Of a DNA stretch of 49,782 bases, positions 24,877-30,374 are shown one piece after another. Source of the DNA: a virus; the IMG/VR virus record IMGVR_UViG_3300045996_001500, positions 1 through 49,782 of that record; one strand, 5' to 3'. The notes beneath the pieces are model-generated. The model saw only the letters and a program-made list of their open reading frames with translations, searched no databases and was not told the origin of the DNA. Within the stretch, counting starts at the first letter, position 1. Every line of letters begins with the position of its first letter. A program made the position numbers and the translations under genes.

Positions 24877-24905
24877 ATCATACGACTAGTGCGAGCGCAG
24901 GGCAA
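24877..24905 (-). promoter_or_regulatory. Promoter of the terminase operon
   Basis: On the minus strand TTGCCC (24905-24900), 17-bp spacer, TATGAT (24882-24877; 5 of 6 to consensus). The GTG of terS lies 9 nt downstream, so the 5' leader is minimal or absent. Confidence 0.65.
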
Positions 24906-24911
24906 GGCCGC

Positions 24912-24917
24912 TATACT
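24912..24917 (+). promoter_or_regulatory. -10 element of the acetyltransferase gene
   Basis: TATACT (5 of 6 to consensus) lies 6 nt before the ATG at 24924, with no Shine-Dalgarno and no clear -35. It is divergent from, and overlaps the upstream side of, the terminase promoter. Confidence 0.5.
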
Positions 24918-24923
24918 GAACGG

Positions 24924-25349
24924 ATGTCCAGGGTTCGGATATACCGTACGACAAACGCCGCTGAAATCGCACAGATCCTTGAGCGGGACGTGCCGATATT
25001 CGGGGCGGATACGGTCGAGCCCGAGGCGACTACCGTGTGGTGGGCAATGCGAGTCGAAGGCGTCTTAGCCGGCTATGCAGGGCTCTTAGAGCTGCCCTCG
25101 AACGAGGGGCGTACCGTGTTCCTGAACCGCTCTGCAGTGTTCAAGGAGTGGCGCGGGCAGGGCCTACAAAAGCGGCTGATACGGGTGCGCCTGCGCTACG
25201 CGCGGGAGCGCGGGTACACGCACGCAATCACCTACACGATGCGAGGCAACCCGGCGAGCTCGAATAATCTGATCGGGTGCGGGTTCAGGCTGTACGATCC
25301 GCAATGGGCTTACGCCGGGTCAGTGCTCTACTGGCAGCGCGCGCTCTAA
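24924..25349 (+). CDS. GNAT-family N-acetyltransferase, 141 aa
   Basis: Transfers an acetyl group from acetyl-CoA to an unknown amine. Motif A is clear: L-N-R-S-A-V-F-K-E-W-R-G-Q-G-L-Q-K-R-L-I (about 71-90), containing the R/Q-x-x-G-x-G/A pyrophosphate loop, followed by N-P-A-S-S-N-N-L-I-G-C-G-F-R (motif B) where the substrate aligns. It is the only plus-strand gene of this region, monocistronic and divergent from the terminase. The target could be a host or phage protein; nothing in sequence says which. Its 3' end overlaps a convergent membrane microprotein gene by 4 nt. Confidence 0.85.
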   Translation: MSRVRIYRTTNAAEIAQILERDVPIFGADTVEPEATTVWWAMRVEGVLAGYAGLLELPSNEGRTVFLNRSAVFKEWRGQGLQKRLIRVRLRYARERGYTHAITYTMRGNPASSNNLIGCGFRLYDPQWAYAGSVLYWQRAL

Positions 25350-25483
25350 CGCTGCTCTCTGCCGAGCATGTCCTCAAGTAGCATCCCGACGTACAGGAAG
25401 GTGAACTGCACGAGAGCCACTAACCCTCTTAGGTTATATCGCCAGTAGGGAGGCTTTGGCCTTGATTGAAATAGCTTGTTCAT
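25346..25483 (-). CDS. Membrane microprotein, 45 aa
   Basis: Starts M-N-K-L-F-Q-S-R-P-K-P-P-Y-W-R-Y-N-L-R and continues with a single hydrophobic helix (G-L-V-A-L-V-Q-F-T-F-L-Y-V-G-M-L-L) and an acidic/basic end. Basic N-terminus and one transmembrane helix suggest N-in topology, possible for a holin-like or lysis-regulating peptide. It overlaps the 71-codon frame upstream by 50 nt. Not identified by family. Confidence 0.5.
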   Translation of the reverse strand: MNKLFQSRPKPPYWRYNLRGLVALVQFTFLYVGMLLEDMLGREQR

Positions 25484-25649
25484 TTGTAGGGAATAGCCAG
25501 AGTGAAAAGTAGCGTTCGAGAGAGCAACCCCAAGAGATTACTAGGGTGTTGTGCGGACCACCTCGCGCGAAGTGACGTACCCGCGTTGTGCCCGATATGG
25601 CGACAACGGGCAAAGGTGCGATAGGTGGCATGGGTTTGCGGCGTCTCAT
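25434..25649 (-). CDS. Hypothetical basic protein, 71 aa
   Basis: The ATG at 25649 overlaps the stop of the preceding microprotein in the ATGA manner shared by this operon, which is the main support. The product is basic and Pro-rich at the N-terminus (M-R-R-R-K-P-M-P-P-I-A-P) with no recognised domain. Its overlap with the 45-codon gene downstream means that one of the two could be spurious. Confidence 0.4.
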   Translation of the reverse strand: MRRRKPMPPIAPLPVVAISGTTRVRHFARGGPHNTLVISWGCSLERYFSLWLFPTNEQAISIKAKASLLAI

Positions 25650-25804
25650 TCGCTCCTCACGTAGGCAAAGAAGAATTCATGCTCCCACCATGCCACGTTC
25701 CAAAGCACATAGCACCCGGCATACTTCAGTAGACTGACCTCGGCCCGCTCAAGGTGCCGCACCCTTGTGTGCTTGGTTACCGGTATGACGGGAATGCCTC
25801 TCAT
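25646..25804 (-). CDS. Microprotein with hydrophobic aromatic C-terminal half, 52 aa
   Basis: Begins M-R-G-I-P-V-I-P-V-T-K-H and has a hydrophobic, aromatic-rich segment in the second half (L-L-K-Y-A-G-C-Y-V-L-W-N-V-A-W-W). Both ends are ATGA overlaps, and its start codon lies in a TCATATGA palindrome (25801-25808). Family unknown. Confidence 0.55.
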   Translation of the reverse strand: MRGIPVIPVTKHTRVRHLERAEVSLLKYAGCYVLWNVAWWEHEFFFAYVRSE

Positions 25805-26190
25805 ATGACACGCCTCCCATGCGTGAGTGACCTTGTGCCCTCGGGTGTTACCTCATTCCAAGTGTCCCGCCAAGGGCCGCGGAACGATAGCACCCAAGTG
25901 GTGCCTCGGCTGACGACCTTGTGCATAGTCTCGCGAGATGTAAGCACAGGACGGATAGATGGCCGGTATAGGCGAATATCGGCGAGAGATTGTAGGCGAC
26001 TCACGTACTCGATCAGCGTGCCACTCAGCACCCAACTCACAGCGTTGAATGCGTGGTCATGGTAGGCATCGCGGCTTCCGTTGTCGAAACGTAGAAGCAC
26101 AATTGAGAAGAGGCGCTTCCACTCGATTAACCAGTAGCCTGTAACTGTGGAGTCCGGGCCGCCATCCTTGGCTTTGCGTAGAAGCTTCAT
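25801..26190 (-). CDS. Cupin-like phage protein, 129 aa
   Basis: Contains a cupin motif 1-like stretch D-A-Y-H-D-H-A-F-N-A-V-S-W-V-L-S-G-T-L-I-E (about 41-61), then a second half with M-H-K-V-V ... T-W-V-L-S-F-R-G-P-W. This arrangement recurs in small phage proteins described as cupin-like, without a known reaction. It sits in the accessory operon between two microproteins, both joined by ATGA overlaps. Confidence 0.65.
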   Translation of the reverse strand: MKLLRKAKDGGPDSTVTGYWLIEWKRLFSIVLLRFDNGSRDAYHDHAFNAVSWVLSGTLIEYVSRLQSLADIRLYRPSIRPVLTSRETMHKVVSRGTTWVLSFRGPWRDTWNEVTPEGTRSLTHGRRVI

Positions 26191-26270
26191 TTGCAGCGCC
26201 CCTCAAGGCGCGCCACGCGAAATATCAGGGAGCCGATCATTATCCACTGGAAGATTTCTAGCGCGTTCAT
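26187..26270 (-). CDS. Membrane microprotein, 27 aa
   Basis: M-N-A-L-E-I-F-Q-W-I-M-I-G-S-L-I-F-R-V-A, then a short polar basic end. One hydrophobic helix. It exactly fills the space between two genes, overlapping each by 4 nt (ATGA), with GGAGG upstream (minus strand), so it is very likely translated. Confidence 0.6.
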   Translation of the reverse strand: MNALEIFQWIMIGSLIFRVARLEGRCK

Positions 26271-26800
26271 TGTCCTCGGAGGTGGTCTTCTAGCTTACAC
26301 TTCGAGCAATAGTACGGGCCGTCCTGATACTCGTTGTAGTAGCCGCAACCGGTGCAACGCGGTTCGGCTTTCCTGGCCACAGGTGAGCATAGTGACACGT
26401 TGCGCTCGAACGTCAAGTGGTATGACTTGATCGTGATCAGCCCGTCCTCGCGTGCGGCTATGACCTCGCCCTCACGCCAGAACTCGTTATCCCCGCTATT
26501 GTGGAGCTTGTCCCGGAAGCGGATCTTTTCGCCCACATACGGGAACCAAGTGGGGACGGGCGGCGAGACGACAACCGTGCCGGTGATTACGGTGTCGTGG
26601 ATAGCCTGACGAAAAGCACATCGGCAGTTCGGGTGCAAAAAGTCAACAGGCACGCGCACGGCCGCCGCAAGGCGCTTGACGGTAGTGCACATCTCGCACT
26701 CGCAGTCAGGGGATAGGACCGAATGCTTATCTTCGCCCGACGGCGCGCGCATCAAAGGCACGGTGTACACAGCAGTCCACTTGCGCTCACAGTTTTTCAC
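26267..26800 (-). CDS. Zinc-ribbon-containing hypothetical protein, 177 aa
   Basis: Starts at GTG 26800 with GAGGG 5 nt upstream. Two Cys clusters are seen: C-E-C-E-M-C near residue 34 with C-R-C at about 59, and a C-terminal zinc ribbon C-T-G-C-G ... Y-Y-C-S-K-C (about 149-169). The middle has beta-rich segments (K-I-R-F-R-D-K, G-E-V-I-A-A-R). Function unknown; zinc ribbons of this type bind nucleic acid or protein. It overlaps the previous gene by 14 nt. Confidence 0.6.
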   Translation of the reverse strand: MKNCERKWTAVYTVPLMRAPSGEDKHSVLSPDCECEMCTTVKRLAAAVRVPVDFLHPNCRCAFRQAIHDTVITGTVVVSPPVPTWFPYVGEKIRFRDKLHNSGDNEFWREGEVIAAREDGLITIKSYHLTFERNVSLCSPVARKAEPRCTGCGYYNEYQDGPYYCSKCKLEDHLRGQ

Positions 26801-26936
26801 GTAACCCTCGGGAGTATCCGCCTAGCGCGGCGATCATGTAGATCAACATGAATGCTTTGGGGTCAGTCGGCCAATTGACAAATATCACTATGCACGCGCC
26901 GGCCGGGATTGCGTGCATGAGGAAGCGGCGAATCAC
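26787..26936 (-). CDS. Two-helix membrane microprotein, candidate holin, 49 aa
   Basis: Starts at a GTG sharing one base with the preceding TAG. Sequence begins M-I-R-R-F-L-M-H-A-I-P-A-G; a first hydrophobic helix (A-C-I-V-I-F-V) is followed by a short polar turn (N-W-P-T-D-P-K) and a second helix (F-M-L-I-Y-M-I-A-A-L-G-G), ending basic. A helical hairpin with a short loop and charged ends is a usual holin shape, and the endolysin gene lies about 0.7 kb upstream in the same operon. Holin function is inference. Confidence 0.5.
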   Translation of the reverse strand: MIRRFLMHAIPAGACIVIFVNWPTDPKAFMLIYMIAALGGYSRGLREKL

Positions 26937-27019
26937 TAGAGCACTCCGCAGGCGTGCAAGAGGCACGCGCAGATCGTCGCTACGAGCAGCACCTGGCATA
27001 CCGGGTTAGCGATTTTCAC
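26936..27019 (-). CDS. Lipobox-bearing microprotein, 27 aa
   Basis: Starts at GTG 27019 overlapping the previous stop (GTGA) and reads M-K-I-A-N-P-V-C-Q-V-L-L-V-A-T-I-C-A-C-L-L-H-A-C-G-V-L in pieces: basic start, hydrophobic core and terminal L-H-A-C. If processed by signal peptidase II only a four-residue lipopeptide would remain, so it may instead act as a membrane peptide. It is in the place where Rz1-like spanins often occur, but is far shorter. Confidence 0.45.
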   Translation of the reverse strand: MKIANPVCQVLLVATICACLLHACGVL

Positions 27020-27450
27020 AGCGCCTCGGGTTTGGGCAAGTCAGAAGGCCATTGCAGCCGGTACTCTTCACAGGTCGAGAGCAATCGTGCAGGCCACTCC
27101 CTCACCGTATAGCTATCATGCGTTGATTGTAGATCTGTCAGTAAGCTTTCGAGCCTGCTGTCGTTTTTCCAAGCCTTGAACACCTCGGGGAAGTCGAACA
27201 GCAGAGAAGTAATGCCGGCCGCGTCTCGCGTGTCAAATACAGGGTCGTAGCATTCATCCGGCAAGATGTGGCCTACTGCGCACTTGGATCCGTCGGGTGC
27301 GCGCAGCACGCACTTGCCCTCCGAGCCATGGATCATACCAGGGGTCAGGGCTTTCTTTTTCTGAGTGAGCATACCCCGTGCGGCTTTCTCAAAGGCCTCT
27401 TGGAGTGTCATTGCTGGAACGGGTTTGGCGGTTGTTTCTTGGTTGTTCAA
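27016..27450 (-). CDS. Conserved phage hypothetical protein, 144 aa
   Basis: Soluble protein with the pattern C-V-L-R-A-P-D-G-S-K-C-A-V-G-H-I-L-P-D (about 47-65), which recurs in small phage proteins of unknown role; two Cys and one His may bind metal. The rest is helical. It starts at TTG 27450 with GGAG seven bases upstream and overlaps the stop of the preceding microprotein (TTGA). Confidence 0.6.
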   Translation of the reverse strand: MNNQETTAKPVPAMTLQEAFEKAARGMLTQKKKALTPGMIHGSEGKCVLRAPDGSKCAVGHILPDECYDPVFDTRDAAGITSLLFDFPEVFKAWKNDSRLESLLTDLQSTHDSYTVREWPARLLSTCEEYRLQWPSDLPKPEAL

Positions 27451-27557
27451 TGTAGCTCTCCGTTGTCAGATAACAGGTACCCAAGTAGGTAGTGGGATGC
27501 GAGCATGAGCACTAGGACGCATAACCCCACCACGTCGTTTTGTGACATATGTCCCAT
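27447..27557 (-). CDS. Membrane microprotein, 36 aa
   Basis: M-G-H-M-S-Q-N-D followed by a hydrophobic helix (V-V-G-L-C-V-L-V-L-M-L-A-S-H-Y-L-L-G-Y-L) and a short polar end. The ATG at 27548 is an alternative start. It ends in a 4-nt overlap with the TTG of the next gene. It lies two genes downstream of the endolysin and may take part in lysis (inference). Confidence 0.55.
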   Translation of the reverse strand: MGHMSQNDVVGLCVLVLMLASHYLLGYLLSDNGELH

Positions 27558-27558
27558 A

Positions 27559-27648
27559 TCACCAACTAGCCCCGTATGCAATCATCAATGCACCTAGCGT
27601 GGCCAGCATGCACAAGTAGATTGCATGGTAAACGTCGTTGCGGTTCAT
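27559..27648 (-). CDS. Membrane microprotein directly after the endolysin, 29 aa
   Basis: M-N-R-N-D-V-Y-H-A-I, then one hydrophobic helix (Y-L-C-M-L-A-T-L-G-A-L-M-I-A-Y). It overlaps the endolysin stop by 4 nt (ATGA), so the two are translationally coupled. Single-helix peptides coupled to an endolysin are candidates for pinholin or antiholin; this is not provable here. Confidence 0.58.
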   Translation of the reverse strand: MNRNDVYHAIYLCMLATLGALMIAYGASW

Positions 27649-28166
27649 TTGCTCAACACTTCCCGAATGAACGGCTCGATCGTGTAGAACGCTGCGACCG
27701 ATTGATATGGGCGTTCCCGCCGCGCAATCGTGTCCCCAAGCGCACCTTGGTTTCCGTCGATCGTGTGCACGCGCGCGTACCTCAGATTACCTGGGTTGTG
27801 CACGTCGTACTCAATGCGCTCAACTAATGCAAAGTGGTTGTTCTTGTGGAAGTAGGCAACGTCACCGGGCTTGCACGGATAGCCCGCCATGATCGGCGTG
27901 GTGAGGTATCCAAGGCGGAGTTTCCAGTCGCGCGTTGCGCACAGCCCCGCCTCTTTCAGACACACCAGAGTGAAGGCACCACACCAATGAAGTGGGTAAT
28001 CCCACGACTTGGCAGTAGGCATTGCCTTAGGCCAGATCTCTTTCCTCGCATCGATGCCGCGTCGGATGTCCTTGCCCAGCAGCCAGCCATTCGCCTTGGC
28101 GAGCACGAGCATTCGGTATTCGTCCGAAAGCAGGTAAGGTGCGGGGGTATGATCAGGGTTCGTCAT
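27645..28166 (-). CDS. Endolysin, CHAP/NlpC-P60-like cysteine peptidase, 173 aa
   Basis: Cell-wall hydrolase for lysis. The catalytic Cys lies in H-W-C-G-A-F-T-L (Cys62) at the start of a helix, the catalytic His in K-N-N-H-F-A-L-V-E (His111) after P-G-D-V-A-Y-F, and a third polar position in T-I-D-G-N-Q-G. The order Cys-His-polar is that of CHAP/NlpC-P60 amidases-endopeptidases. No signal peptide, so a holin is required. The ATG at 28166 sits in a TCATATGA palindrome inside the 14-nt overlap with the previous gene. Confidence 0.8.
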   Translation of the reverse strand: MTNPDHTPAPYLLSDEYRMLVLAKANGWLLGKDIRRGIDARKEIWPKAMPTAKSWDYPLHWCGAFTLVCLKEAGLCATRDWKLRLGYLTTPIMAGYPCKPGDVAYFHKNNHFALVERIEYDVHNPGNLRYARVHTIDGNQGALGDTIARRERPYQSVAAFYTIEPFIREVLSK

Positions 28167-28443
28167 ATGACATGCCTTGCGCCGGCGGACAGTAGTCCTC
28201 AATTGTGTCTAGAGAAAATTCGATGTCAACCAAAACCGCGTTTATTTTGCGGGCTTCCACTTCCCCAATACTTACCCGAGGTTTCAGTTGGACTGGCATT
28301 GGCGGGGGTGCGAGCGGGCGGTGCTTGCACATCGCGTCGAACACTTCGGCGTCCCTCGCGCGCTGCATTTTTTCCAGCGAGATTACAGCTACGATTTCAC
28401 CGATAGCGTCATGCTGCTTCTTGGTCGCCTTGCGCTTACTCAC
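28153..28443 (-). CDS. Hypothetical protein, 96 aa
   Basis: Basic N-terminus (M-S-K-R-K-A-T-K-K-Q-H), a helical first half and a Pro-rich middle; no family recognised. Starts at GTG 28443 in a GTGA overlap and ends 14 nt inside the endolysin gene, where its last codons (G-M-S-Y-D-E-P) read through the TCATATGA at 28163. Confidence 0.55.
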   Translation of the reverse strand: MSKRKATKKQHDAIGEIVAVISLEKMQRARDAEVFDAMCKHRPLAPPPMPVQLKPRVSIGEVEARKINAVLVDIEFSLDTIEDYCPPAQGMSYDEP

Positions 28444-28826
28444 TTGGGCACCGCGATTTCGCCGGACATGACGGCGTTCGTGATGGCGTCAACTATCTCT
28501 GCGTACCCGCGGTAACGTTCCAGAAATTCCTTTGCCGTCGGGATCGGAGGATGTGGGATGTTATATCCCCACTTGTAGAGTATTTCGGCAACTGCCGCGT
28601 GCACTGCTTCTCGGGGTTCTAGAGCCTCTTCTATGATGTCCGGGGGGAGCAGCGAATAGCGCGACCCCTCGCAAAGAACAACCACGGCCTCCTTGAGCAG
28701 TACTGACTTATCCTCTGTTAGCCTTGTTGCGCGGTCTAGTACTATGCACATACCCACCAATCGTGCTTTTGCCACGGGTGTTATGAACGTGTAGCGTTTG
28801 CCTAGTTTGATATCGTCGAAGTTCAT
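28440..28826 (-). CDS. Hypothetical protein, 128 aa
   Basis: Not recognised. The N-terminal half is a small beta domain (K-L-G-K-R-Y-T-F-I-T-P, V-G-M-C-I-V-L-D), the C-terminal half is helical with a W-G-Y-N-I-P-H-P-P-I-P motif. The ATG at 28826 fits the ATGA overlap with the upstream gene; a longer frame would cover that gene. Confidence 0.6.
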   Translation of the reverse strand: MNFDDIKLGKRYTFITPVAKARLVGMCIVLDRATRLTEDKSVLLKEAVVVLCEGSRYSLLPPDIIEEALEPREAVHAAVAEILYKWGYNIPHPPIPTAKEFLERYRGYAEIVDAITNAVMSGEIAVPK

Positions 28827-29026
28827 TTGTCGGATCCTTGTTGTTTGAGCTGCCCGGCTGAAAGGGCTTGATGTGCCTTGGGTATTTCGCCTAGAAGCCA
28901 GTAGTAGAATTTGGTGCACATGCGGCACTTGTGAACGTCACACACATATCCACCGATACAAGCGCGGTGCGTTACCTCGCGGTCGCATCCTCCCACGTTG
29001 CACACTGTAGGTTCTTTAGATGTCAT
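28823..29026 (-). CDS. Small zinc-binding protein, 67 aa
   Basis: Six cysteines and two histidines are spaced as C-x4-C ... H-x2-C-x6-C-x2-H-x1-C-x2-C, indicating one or two zinc knuckles; the last 25 residues are helical. Start ATG 29026 follows TC in a CATATG context and overlaps the upstream stop. The function is unknown; proteins of this kind may bind nucleic acid or host regulators. Confidence 0.6.
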   Translation of the reverse strand: MTSKEPTVCNVGGCDREVTHRACIGGYVCDVHKCRMCTKFYYWLLGEIPKAHQALSAGQLKQQGSDK

Positions 29027-29334
29027 ATGGCTGACTCTTCCAGGCGAGTGGCCAATAGTTCGCTCTCCCATTCGAGAGCAGCTTTGCGCAGGCACGTTGC
29101 CCATGCCTCGCACCGGGGCGTTCCCATGGCCTCGAGGTATGATGCTGCGACGCACATCTCCGAGGGATTCTGGTAGTTGTCCCGCTCGCGTTCTCCCCAG
29201 GAAGGATCCCAGCGTTGAACGAGTTGCAGAGGATTAGGCGTTTGTTCAGTGGTCCTTACGACACTGAACAACTTGAGTATTTTCTTTGGGAGTGTGACCA
29301 CGGGCTGAGCGATTGTCTCGGTCATTTCCGACAT
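29023..29334 (-). CDS. Hypothetical protein, first gene of the accessory/lysis operon, 103 aa
   Basis: Not recognised. Soluble, with an R-W-D-P-S-W-G-E-R-E segment and a helical C-terminus. The ATG at 29334 lies 7 nt after the -10 CATAAC, giving a leaderless message; the in-frame ATG at 29370 would start inside the promoter -35 and is rejected. A long inverted repeat (TTGTTCAGTG ... CACTGAACAA, 29244-29273) lies in its coding sequence. Confidence 0.6.
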   Translation of the reverse strand: MSEMTETIAQPVVTLPKKILKLFSVVRTTEQTPNPLQLVQRWDPSWGERERDNYQNPSEMCVAASYLEAMGTPRCEAWATCLRKAALEWESELLATRLEESAI

Positions 29335-29341
29335 AATGCGC

Positions 29342-29370
29342 GTTATGACACGTAGCGATTTTGCATGCAA
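29342..29370 (-). promoter_or_regulatory. Promoter of the minus accessory/lysis operon, leaderless
   Basis: On the minus strand TTGCAT (29370-29365), 17-bp spacer, CATAAC (29347-29342), 7 nt, ATG 29334. The -35 abuts the CRP-like palindrome at 29370-29389. Confidence 0.6.
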
Positions 29371-29389
29371 GTGTGATCTGCTTCACACT
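29370..29389. promoter_or_regulatory. 20-bp palindrome identical in form to a CRP site
   Basis: AGTGTGA-TCTGCT-TCACACT: two perfect 7-bp arms around 6 bp, containing the TGTGA-N6-TCACA core of CRP/FNR-family operators. Its centre is about 45 bp upstream of the minus start point and about 33 bp before the plus -35. A host CRP-like activator or a phage regulator (perhaps the Fis-type protein at 29466) may bind it. Confidence 0.7.
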
Positions 29390-29411
29390 GCATTTTTCTT
29401 TTTTGAAAAGC

Positions 29412-29440
29412 TTGACTCTTATCTTTTGTGGGCGCATAAC
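29412..29440 (+). promoter_or_regulatory. Promoter of the Fis-type regulator gene
   Basis: TTGACT (29412-29417), 17-bp spacer, CATAAC (29435-29440), the same -10 hexamer as the divergent promoter. The leader is about 18 nt with AAAGGA before the ATG at 29466. Confidence 0.6.
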
Positions 29441-29465
29441 GTGCGGTGAAAGGACGGGACGACAT

Positions 29466-29939
29466 ATGCCAGCAATCACACTCTTGGGGACACTGATCAG
29501 GTACGAGCCGGACCTAGCGCGCGAGCGAATCATGGGGATGCTGCAGCGCACGCACGGCAACGTGAGCGCAACCGCGCGCGAGTTCGAGGTTACACAGCGG
29601 ACTATGCGCCGATGGATCTCGGAGCTCGGCCTACAAGAGCAGCTCGAAGATCTGCGCGATGCACAGGACCCATACGCCGCTGCTAGGTGGCATCTAGAGC
29701 AGGCTGCACTCGCGACCGGGTTAGACCATGTCGCGCTTTCACAACGAATGGGAATCGGCATTGTCGCGGCCGCTGCGCTGGTCGAGGAAGTGCGATCGAG
29801 GCAGGCGAATGGGATGCTGTCCCAAAGGCCCACTGCTAACTCGGTCCGCCCGACGCAGCGCCCGCCTGCGCGTACGCAGTCCGGCACGCGCGCGATCAAC
29901 CTTGCCGACATCCAGACCGAGCTCCGGAAAGCTAAGTGA
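29466..29939 (+). CDS. Fis-type helix-turn-helix DNA-binding protein, 157 aa
   Basis: Residues about 15-55 ('RERIMGMLQRTHGNVSATAR' then 'EFEVTQRTMRRWISELGL') match the Fis/NtrC C-terminal HTH, including the Gly-Asn-Val turn and the R-T-M-R-R-W recognition helix. The rest is a helical segment and a Pro/Arg-rich tail. It is alone on the plus strand and divergent from the lysis operon, so it is the obvious candidate regulator of the shared intergenic region. The ATG at 29466 has AAGGA upstream; an in-frame ATG at 29361 lies before the promoter and is rejected. Confidence 0.75.
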   Translation: MPAITLLGTLIRYEPDLARERIMGMLQRTHGNVSATAREFEVTQRTMRRWISELGLQEQLEDLRDAQDPYAAARWHLEQAALATGLDHVALSQRMGIGIVAAAALVEEVRSRQANGMLSQRPTANSVRPTQRPPARTQSGTRAINLADIQTELRKAK

Positions 29940-29960
29940 TCGAGGGTAGAGGGGGAAAAT

Positions 29961-30014
29961 GTGGCATAAATCGGCGCTCCGGAGGGGTTTTTGAAAGCGC
30001 TTGTTTTATGCCAC
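29961..30014. terminator. Nested inverted repeat between convergent genes
   Basis: Perfect 10-bp arms GTGGCATAAA (29961-29970) / TTTATGCCAC (30005-30014), with inner arms GCGCT/AGCGC and an unpaired T-run in the loop. It lies between the stops of the regulator (29939) and the 88-codon gene (30078). It lacks a downstream T-tract, so it may be a terminator or an mRNA-end protector. Confidence 0.5.
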
Positions 30015-30077
30015 TTCGTGAGTTCCGCTCGAGCAGAGTCCTGTAACTACTGGAAATCATTAACGGCGGCGAGCCGT

Positions 30078-30344
30078 TCAGACCAGCCCGATTTCGTAGT
30101 ACTCACGCTCGCGCTTTTGCTTGAGATCCCAGCGACGCTTGTCCTCTGCAAGGACCGCGTCGCGGTAGGCGTCGAAGCCGATCGTTCCGAAGCTGCGCCA
30201 TGCTTGCGCTTCGCGTGCGAGGTTTTCAGCGACGCGGTCCTTGCACGCAATATCGACCAGTTCGGAATTGTTGCCGAGTGCCTGTACTGCCGTGGGTTTT
30301 TCGGATTCGCTGCTCACCTCGTTGTTGTGACCTATCCTTGTCAT
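30078..30344 (-). CDS. Hypothetical protein under a palindromic operator, 88 aa
   Basis: Acidic N-terminus, then a helical region with many Arg/Glu pairs and a final K-R-E-R-E-Y-Y-E segment. No family recognised. The start codon lies in the loop of a perfect 12-bp inverted repeat, implying tight or auto-regulation. A small hairpin AACGGC/GCCGTT follows the stop at once (30062-30078). Confidence 0.6.
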   Translation of the reverse strand: MTRIGHNNEVSSESEKPTAVQALGNNSELVDIACKDRVAENLAREAQAWRSFGTIGFDAYRDAVLAEDKRRWDLKQKREREYYEIGLV

Positions 30345-30363
30345 AGGTCAAATAGGTCACAAC
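30324..30363. promoter_or_regulatory. 40-bp inverted-repeat operator at a start codon
   Basis: Arms GTTGTGACCTAT (30324-30335) and ATAGGTCACAAC (30352-30363) are perfect. Inside the spacer another TAGGTCA occurs, so TGACCTA appears three times with regular spacing. The start codon of the minus gene (30344-30342) is between the arms. Binding here, or hairpin formation in mRNA, would block expression. Confidence 0.65.
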
Positions 30364-30374
30364 ATTTTGGTGGG

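Noticed and set aside
29370-29389. Reading the 29370 palindrome as an intrinsic terminator
   Set aside because: Only 7-bp arms with no T-tract directly after on the minus strand and located between divergent starts, so nothing needs to be terminated there.
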